Assembly (NCBI RefSeq): GCF_002910905.1
Contig: NZ_NEUE01000194.1
Span: forward strand, 1 to 64,000
Direction: 5' to 3'
DNA: 64,000 nucleotides
Source: Streptomyces sp. SM11
GTDB taxonomy: Bacteria > Actinomycetota > Actinomycetes > Streptomycetales > Streptomycetaceae
Below are positions 59,131-64,000 of the stretch, piece by piece; the first letter of the stretch is position 1; every line of letters begins with the position of its first letter. The notes under the pieces were generated by a model, which was not told where the DNA came from, did not search any database, and worked only from the letters and a program-made list of their open reading frames with translations. The position numbers were made by a program, and so were the translations under genes.

Positions 59131-60516
59131 GTGGCCATCTCGGTCTTCGACCTCTTCTCGGTCGGCATCGGCCCGTCCAGCTCCCACACGGTGGGCCCGA
59201 TGCGCGCCGCCCGGATGTTCGCGCGCCGCCTGAAGAACGAGGGCCTGCTCGCGCACACCGCCTCGATACGGGCCGAGCTGTACGGCTCCCTCGGCGCGAC
59301 CGGCCACGGGCACGGCACGCCCAAGGCGGTCCTGCTCGGCCTGGAGGGCGAGTCGCCCCAGACCGTGGACGTGGAGTCCGCCGACGGCCGGGTCGAGGAG
59401 ATCCGCAGCAGCGGCCGGATCAATCTGCTCGGCATGCACGAGATCCCGTTCGACTTCGACCAGGACCTGATCCTGCACCGCCGCAAGGCGCTCCCGTACC
59501 ACGCCAACGGCATGACGATCCTCGCGTACGACACCGAGGGCGCCCCGGTCCTGGAGAAGACGTACTACTCGGTCGGCGGCGGCTTCGTCGTGGACGAGGA
59601 CGCGGTGGCCGGGGAGAACCCGATCGTCCCGGACGACACCGTTCTGCGGCACCCCTTCCGCACCGGCGACGAGCTGCTGCGCCTGTCCCGCGAGACCGGC
59701 CTGTCCATCTCCTCGATGATGCTGGAGAACGAGCTGGCCTGGCGCACCGAGGCGGAGATCCGCTCCGGGCTGCTGGACATCTGGCGCGTCATGCAGGCCT
59801 GCGTCTCACGCGGCATGTCCCGCGAGGGCATCCTCCCCGGCGGCCTCAAGGTCCGCCGCCGCGCCGCGAACTCGGCCCGCCAGCTGCGCGCCGAGGGCGA
59901 CCCGCAGGCGCACGCGATGGAGTGGATCACCCTCTACGCGATGGCGGTCAACGAGGAGAACGCGGCGGGCGGCCGCGTCGTCACCGCCCCCACCAACGGC
60001 GCGGCGGGCATCATCCCCGCCGTCCTGCACTACTACATGAACTTCGCGGCCGGCGGCTGCACCGAGACCGAGAAGGAGGACAGCGTCGTGCGCTTCCTCC
60101 TCGCGGCCGGAGCGATCGGCATGCTGTTCAAGGAGAACGCCTCGATCTCCGGCGCCGAGGTCGGCTGCCAGGGCGAGGTGGGCTCCGCCTGCTCGATGGC
60201 GGCCGGAGCCCTGGCCGAGGTCCTCGGCGCCTCCCCCGAGCAGGTGGAGAACGCCGCCGAGATCGGCATGGAGCACAATCTGGGCCTGACCTGCGACCCG
60301 GTCGGCGGCCTCGTCCAGATCCCGTGCATCGAGCGCAACGGCATGGCCGCGGTGAAGGCGGTCACCGCGGCGCGGATGGCGCTGCGGGGCGACGGCAGCC
60401 ACAAGGTCTCCCTCGACAAGGTCATCAAGACCATGAAGGAGACCGGGGCCGACATGAGCGTGAAGTACAAGGAGACGGCGCGGGGCGGGCTCGCGGTGAA
60501 CATCATCGAGTGCTAG
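59131..60516 (+). CDS. sdaA: L-serine dehydratase (iron-sulfur, single-chain)
   Basis: 461 residues; deaminates serine to pyruvate with a 4Fe-4S cluster. GTG start at 59131 with AAGGAG seven bases before. The N-terminal domain has [19 protein letters not shown]. Cluster Cys candidates lie in [12 protein letters not shown] and [15 protein letters not shown], and a third in the C-terminal CDPVGG or IPCIERN. Last gene of the glycine-switched operon, which converts excess glycine through serine to pyruvate. Confidence 0.97.
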   Translation: MAISVFDLFSVGIGPSSSHTVGPMRAARMFARRLKNEGLLAHTASIRAELYGSLGATGHGHGTPKAVLLGLEGESPQTVDVESADGRVEEIRSSGRINLLGMHEIPFDFDQDLILHRRKALPYHANGMTILAYDTEGAPVLEKTYYSVGGGFVVDEDAVAGENPIVPDDTVLRHPFRTGDELLRLSRETGLSISSMMLENELAWRTEAEIRSGLLDIWRVMQACVSRGMSREGILPGGLKVRRRAANSARQLRAEGDPQAHAMEWITLYAMAVNEENAAGGRVVTAPTNGAAGIIPAVLHYYMNFAAGGCTETEKEDSVVRFLLAAGAIGMLFKENASISGAEVGCQGEVGSACSMAAGALAEVLGASPEQVENAAEIGMEHNLGLTCDPVGGLVQIPCIERNGMAAVKAVTAARMALRGDGSHKVSLDKVIKTMKETGADMSVKYKETARGGLAVNIIEC

Positions 60517-60518
60517 AC

Positions 60519-60570
60519 GGACAGGCCCTGACCAGCGCGTTTCCGTCTTCGGGCGCTGTCAGGGCCGTCC
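60519..60570. terminator. Terminator after sdaA
   Basis: GGCCCTGAC-AGCGC and GCGCT-GTCAGGGCC, with one bulged base and outer GGAC/GTCC pairs, form a long hairpin that starts 3 bp past the sdaA stop. It lies between converging genes and may serve both. Confidence 0.75.
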
Positions 60571-60604
60571 GTGCCGCCTGCGGCACCGCTCGCCCGCAGG
60601 GGCG

Positions 60605-60823
60605 TTACTTCGCCGCGTCCAGCGCGGCCAGGGCCTGCGCCCAGCCGACGTACTTCAGGTTCGCGAGGTCGGCCACGGTCTTGATGCCGAACGCCTCCTT
60701 GAGCAGGTCGCCCTGCCGGTCCGAGACGCCCTTGAGCGCCGACACCGGGGCCGCCAGCACCTCGGGCACGCTCTTGTCCGCCCAGGCCTTGTCCAGCACC
60801 TTGTCCAGATCGATCGAAGCCAC
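60605..60823 (-). CDS. Small helical (helix-hairpin-helix-like) protein
   Basis: 72 residues. GTG start at 60823 with GAGGAGGGGA five bases upstream. It begins ASIDLDKVLDKAWADKSVPE and the core reads VSALKGVSDRQGDLLKEAFG, then IKTVADLANLKYVGWAQAL. This is reminiscent of helix-hairpin-helix folds in which a GVS/GI turn contacts DNA or protein. Related small proteins occur in many Streptomyces near sdaA (recall). Function unknown. Confidence 0.75.
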   Translation of the reverse strand: MASIDLDKVLDKAWADKSVPEVLAAPVSALKGVSDRQGDLLKEAFGIKTVADLANLKYVGWAQALAALDAAK

Positions 60824-61010
60824 GCTCGTCCCCTCCTCGTTCCGCGCTCCCCACGGAGCGCGCTCGTACTCCGGAGCCGCGCGGAGTTCCGCACCACCCC
60901 GCCGTGCTCTACAGCCATGTAGAGCATAGGAGAGAGGCGCGGGCCCGGCGGGCAGGGACAGGAGATCGGCCAGGATTGGCCAAAAGCCCACGTACCGCCC
61001 GCGGCGGGGA

Positions 61011-61388
61011 TCAGTCGGCGACGGCGGGCTCGGCCGGGAGGTCGCGGACGCCCAGGCGCAGGTGTTCGACGTGGTAGAGGGCCTGGTCGAGGAGCTCGGC
61101 GACGTGATCGTCGTAGAGGGCGTAGATGATCGAGCGGCCCCGGCGTTCGCCGGTGACCAGGCCGAGATTGCGCAGCAGGCGTAGCTGGTGGGAGCAGGCG
61201 GAGGCTTCCATCCCCACGGCGCCGGCGAGGTCGCTCACCGAGCAGGGGCCCTCCTGGAGCCGGGCGAGGATGCGCAGCCGCGAGGGCGTGGCGAGGGCCT
61301 GGAGGGTGGCGGCGACGTCGGCGGCGCCGACCGCGTCGAGGCGTTCGCGGGTGGTGGCGCTGCTCCTGGCGTCTGCTCCGTGGCCCAT
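61011..61388 (-). CDS. ArsR/SmtB-family metal sensor (alpha5-type zinc/cobalt site)
   Basis: 125 residues. ATG start at 61388; the earlier ATG at 61412 lies inside the operator and is less likely. The wHTH is TPSRLRILARLQEGPCSVSD with SACSHQLRLLRNLGLV. The C-terminal helix carries the metal site D-x-H-x10-H-x2-H (DDHVAELLDQALYHVEH), which in SmtB, CzrA and ZiaR binds zinc or cobalt and releases DNA. It is divergent from the P1B-4 ATPase gene and probably represses it. Confidence 0.93.
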   Translation of the reverse strand: MGHGADARSSATTRERLDAVGAADVAATLQALATPSRLRILARLQEGPCSVSDLAGAVGMEASACSHQLRLLRNLGLVTGERRGRSIIYALYDDHVAELLDQALYHVEHLRLGVRDLPAEPAVAD

Positions 61389-61406
61389 ACCGTCATCATA
61401 CGCGTG

Positions 61407-61430
61407 ATACATGAAGACCTGTTCATGTGT
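61407..61430. promoter_or_regulatory. ArsR/SmtB-type operator
   Basis: ATACATGAA (61407-61415) and TTCATGTGT (61422-61430) are inverted repeats with one mismatch and a six-base spacer, the form typical of SmtB/ArsR sites. It lies between the divergent sensor and ATPase genes. Confidence 0.8.
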
Positions 61431-61483
61431 TCCTGTATGGTGAGCGTGTTGCCCGTCGTCCACCCGTGAAGGGTCGCTCCGCC

Positions 61484-63455
61484 ATGTCTCCTGTCGTGGA
61501 CCAACGGCCTGAACCGGCGACCGTCGGGACTCCGCGCCCGGTGCCGCCGAGGCGGCGTACGCGTCTCCTGGCGTTGCCGGAGGCTCGGTGGGCGCTGGCC
61601 TCCCTGGTGCTGTTCCTGCTGGCGCTCCCCGTGTATCTGCTGGGTGCTCCGGCATGGGCGTGGCCCGCTGTTCGCCGCCGGCTACGTCACCGGCGGCTGG
61701 GAGCCGGGGTGGGAGGGTCTCAAGGCCCTGCGGGAAAAGACGCTGGACGTGGACCTGTTGATGGTCGTCGCCGCGCTCGGCGCCGCCGCGCTCGGGCAGG
61801 TCCTGGACGGCGCTCTGCTGATCGTCATCTTCGCCACCTCCGGCGCCCTGGAGGCGGTCGCGACCGCCCGCACGGCAGATTCCGTCCGCGGCCTGCTCGA
61901 TCTCGCCCCCGGCGTCGCGACCCGGCTCCGCGCGGACGGCACCGAGGAGACGGTGGACGCCGGACGCCTGGCGGTGGGGGACGTCATCCTGGTGCGCCCC
62001 GGTGAGCGGGTCGGCGCGGACGGGCACGTCCTGGACGGTGCGAGCGACGTCGATCAGGCCACGATCACCGGTGAGCCGCTGCCGGTGGCCAAGCAGGCGG
62101 GGGACGAGGTGTTCGCCGGCACGGTGAACGGCACCGGTGCTCTGCGGGTGCGCGTCGAGCGTGGTCCGGCGGACTCGGTGATCGCCCGGATCGTGAAGAT
62201 GGTCGAGGAGGCCTCCGAGACCAAGGCGCCGACCCAGTTGTTCATCGAGAAGGTCGAGCAGCGGTACTCGATCGGCATGGTCATCGCCACCCTGGCCGTC
62301 TTCGGTATCCCGCTGGCCTTCGGCGACGAACTACGGCCGGCGCTGCTGCGGGCGATGACGTTCATGATCGTCGCCTCGCCGTGCGCGGTGGTCCTCTCCA
62401 CCATGCCGCCGCTGCTGTCCGCGATCGCCAACGCGGGCCGCCACGGCGTGCTCGCGAAGTCCGCGGTCGTGATGGAGCGCCTGGGCCAGGTCGACGCGGT
62501 GGCGCTGGACAAGACCGGCACCCTGACCGAGGGCACTCCACGGGTCACCGGCGTCCTCCCCCTGCCCGCATCGGGCCTGGACGAGGACCGGCTGCTGGCC
62601 TTGGCGGGGGCGGCCGAACACCCCAGCGAGCACCCGCTGGCCCGCGCCGTCGTCCGGGCCGCCCGCGAACGCGGTCTCGCCCTCGCCGAGGCGGCCGGTT
62701 TCGTCTCCTCACCCGGGGCCGGCGTCACCGCGACCGTCGACGGCCGCACCGTCCAGGTCGGGTCCCCGGCCCGCCTCGCCGCCGGTGGCTCCGGCCTCGA
62801 CGAAGCTGTCCGGTCGCTGGAGGACGGGGGCCGTACCGCGGTCCTCGTGCTCCGCGACGGCGCCCCGGTCGGCGTACTGGGCATCGCGGACCGGCTACGC
62901 CCGGACGCGAGGGCGACGGTGGCCGCGCTCACCGGACTGACCGGCCGCACCCCGGTCCTGCTCACCGGTGACAACGAGCGGGCCGCCCGCAGGCTGGCCG
63001 CCGAGGTCGGGATCAGCGACGTGCGCGCCGGGCTGCTCCCGCAGGACAAGGTCGCCGCCGTACGGGCGTGGGAGGCCGAGGGCCTACGGGTGCTGGTGGT
63101 CGGCGACGGCGTCAACGACGCACCCGCGCTGGCCGCCGCGCACACCGGTATCGCGATGGGCCGGGCCGGATCCGACCTCGCGCTGGAAACCGCCGACGCC
63201 GTCGTCGTCCGCGACGAACTCGCCACCGTCCCCGCCGTCGTGGCCCTCTCCCGGACCGCCCGCCGCCTGGTCGTCCAGAACCTGGCCATCGCCGGGACCT
63301 TCATCGCCGCCCTGGTCGCCTGGGACCTGATCGGCACCCTCCCCCTGCCGCTCGGCGTCGCCGGGCATGAGGGCTCCACCGTCGTCGTCGGCCTCAACGG
63401 CCTGCGCCTCCTGCGCGAGGCCGCCTGGCCCGGGCCCTTCGAGGACACCGCGTGA
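61484..63455 (+). pseudogene. P1B-4-type metal-efflux ATPase, one frameshift
   Basis: The reading starts at ATG 61484 and stays good to LLGAPAWAW near nt 61662. It then shifts frame and continues PLFAAGYVTGGWEPG to the stop at 63455. Two missing bases or one extra explain it. The rest is complete: actuator TGEP, membrane metal motif SPC (nt 62376), phosphorylation DKTGTLTEG (nt 62508), AEHPSEHP nucleotide site, GDGVNDAPAL and the HEGST motif in the last helix. SPC plus HEGST and absence of an N-terminal metal-binding domain mark group P1B-4 (cobalt, zinc or iron export). If the frameshift is real the protein is dead; if it is an error the gene is intact. Confidence 0.8.
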
Positions 63456-63481
63456 GTACCGCCCGGCCGTCCGCGCCGAGG

Positions 63482-64000
63482 TCAGTCCCCGACCCGGCCG
63501 GCCTGGAGCTGCCGGCCCTGGGTCGTCACCACCGCGACCGGAACCCCGTCGGGGACCTCTCCGCGGAGGTCGGTGAGGAGCCGGTCCAGCGGTGGCAGGT
63601 CGGCCGGTGTGCGCACGGAGATGTACAGCGTCCGGGAGTGCGCGTGTACGTCGGTGACCTGCGCGCCGGGCGTACCGGACAGCCAGGCGGTCGCGGCGAC
63701 GGTGGTACGGGTGGTCCAGAGGTGGATCAGCACCGTCGCCGTGGTGTTGGCCGCGAGCACCAGGCCCACCGCGGCGAACAGCAGCCCGAGCGCCGCGTAG
63801 GCGCGGCGCGACGCGTGGGCCGGGCGTTCCTGGGCCCCGCCGAGCGCGGCGAAGACCACCATGCCGGCGAAGACCAGCGCGAGCAGGTTGGAGACGAAGA
63901 GCACCAGCGCGCCGAGCGCCAGCCACCAGGCTCCCTGCCCGGCGCAGACGCCGGCCACGACCAGCGGCGGCACCAGCGAGATGGCGATGGCCACGCCGGG
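63482..64000 (-). CDS. DUF389 membrane protein, C-terminal part
   Basis: The last 172 residues are present; the gene begins beyond the right edge. Visible helices: AIAISLVPPLVVAGV, LALGALVLFVSNLLALVFAG and, after a loop, AYAALGLLFAAVGLVLAAN. SLVPPLVVAGV and the following membrane pattern are typical of DUF389 hydrophobic proteins (TIGR00341). The C-terminal soluble part follows. The function is unknown. It converges on the P1B-4 ATPase gene, with stops 26 bp apart. Confidence 0.85.
   Translation of the reverse strand, partial: PGVAIAISLVPPLVVAGVCAGQGAWWLALGALVLFVSNLLALVFAGMVVFAALGGAQERPAHASRRAYAALGLLFAAVGLVLAANTTATVLIHLWTTRTTVAATAWLSGTPGAQVTDVHAHSRTLYISVRTPADLPPLDRLLTDLRGEVPDGVPVAVVTTQGRQLQAGRVGD

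Noticed and set aside
61388..61412. Earlier ATG start for the ArsR gene at 61412
   Set aside because: It lies inside the operator palindrome; the ATG at 61388 is the more natural start.

Overview
The window is chromosomal DNA of a Streptomyces species. The signs are very high GC with strong third-position bias, many GTG and TTG starts with GGAGG-like ribosome sites, and a gene order that matches, from memory, the S. coelicolor region running from about SCO5517 down to about SCO5465. No phage, plasmid, CRISPR or RNA gene was seen. Most genes are on the minus strand.

Layout. 1-1.1 kb: the tail of a PucR regulator and a short-chain cis-prenyltransferase. 1.2-3.1 kb: a decayed accessory patch with an orphan Imm52-type immunity gene, a twice-frameshifted partner gene and the stump of a polymorphic toxin. 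3.3-8.9 kb: amino-acid biosynthesis (serA; ilvB-ilvN-ilvC), with a complete translational attenuator (promoter, 13-residue leader peptide, hairpin and intrinsic terminator) in front of ilvB. 8.9-12 kb: a large GGDEF/degenerate-EAL protein (CdgC-like). 12-25.5 kb: a mixed block with two oxidoreductases, a PQQ-type sugar dehydrogenase lipoprotein, a LAL-type LuxR regulator, a GNAT, an MmpL exporter, a Tat-exported phospholipase C and small genes. 25.6-29.2 kb: gatC-gatA-small membrane protein-gatB. 29.4-31.5 kb: RmdB-like GGDEF-EAL protein. 31.9-41.1 kb: ligA, a short MetE-like protein, an SDR, a LOG-family protein, a DUF427 protein, an alpha/beta hydrolase, mnmA, an amidase and a cysteine desulfurase. 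41.3-46.8 kb: an accessory stretch with small membrane proteins, a TetR regulator with a duplicated operator-like site, a frameshifted Zn-protease, a TipA-like regulator, an internally deleted WYL regulator, a thioesterase and a TRIC channel. 46.8-52.8 kb: a 166-bp MITE-like element abutting a five-gene oligopeptide ABC transporter operon. 53.1-55.6 kb: two SseB paralogues and a P-loop kinase-like protein. 55.7-60.5 kb: a tandem glycine riboswitch followed by gcvT-gcvH-glyA-sdaA. 60.6-64 kb: a small helical protein, a divergent ArsR/P1B-4 metal-efflux module (the ATPase is frameshifted) and the end of a DUF389 membrane protein.

How the parts fit. The ilv operon is set to respond to charged Ile/Leu/Val tRNA through its leader peptide. 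The glycine riboswitch operon converts excess glycine through one-carbon units and serine to pyruvate, and two SseB-fold genes sit next to it. mnmA and the cysteine desulfurase supply the two halves of tRNA 2-thiouridine synthesis. Two c-di-GMP proteins, one predicted synthase and one predicted phosphodiesterase, lie about 20 kb apart. Core genes are all intact, while the broken genes fall in the accessory patches, which suggests real decay more than poor sequence, although single-base frameshifts could still be sequencing errors.
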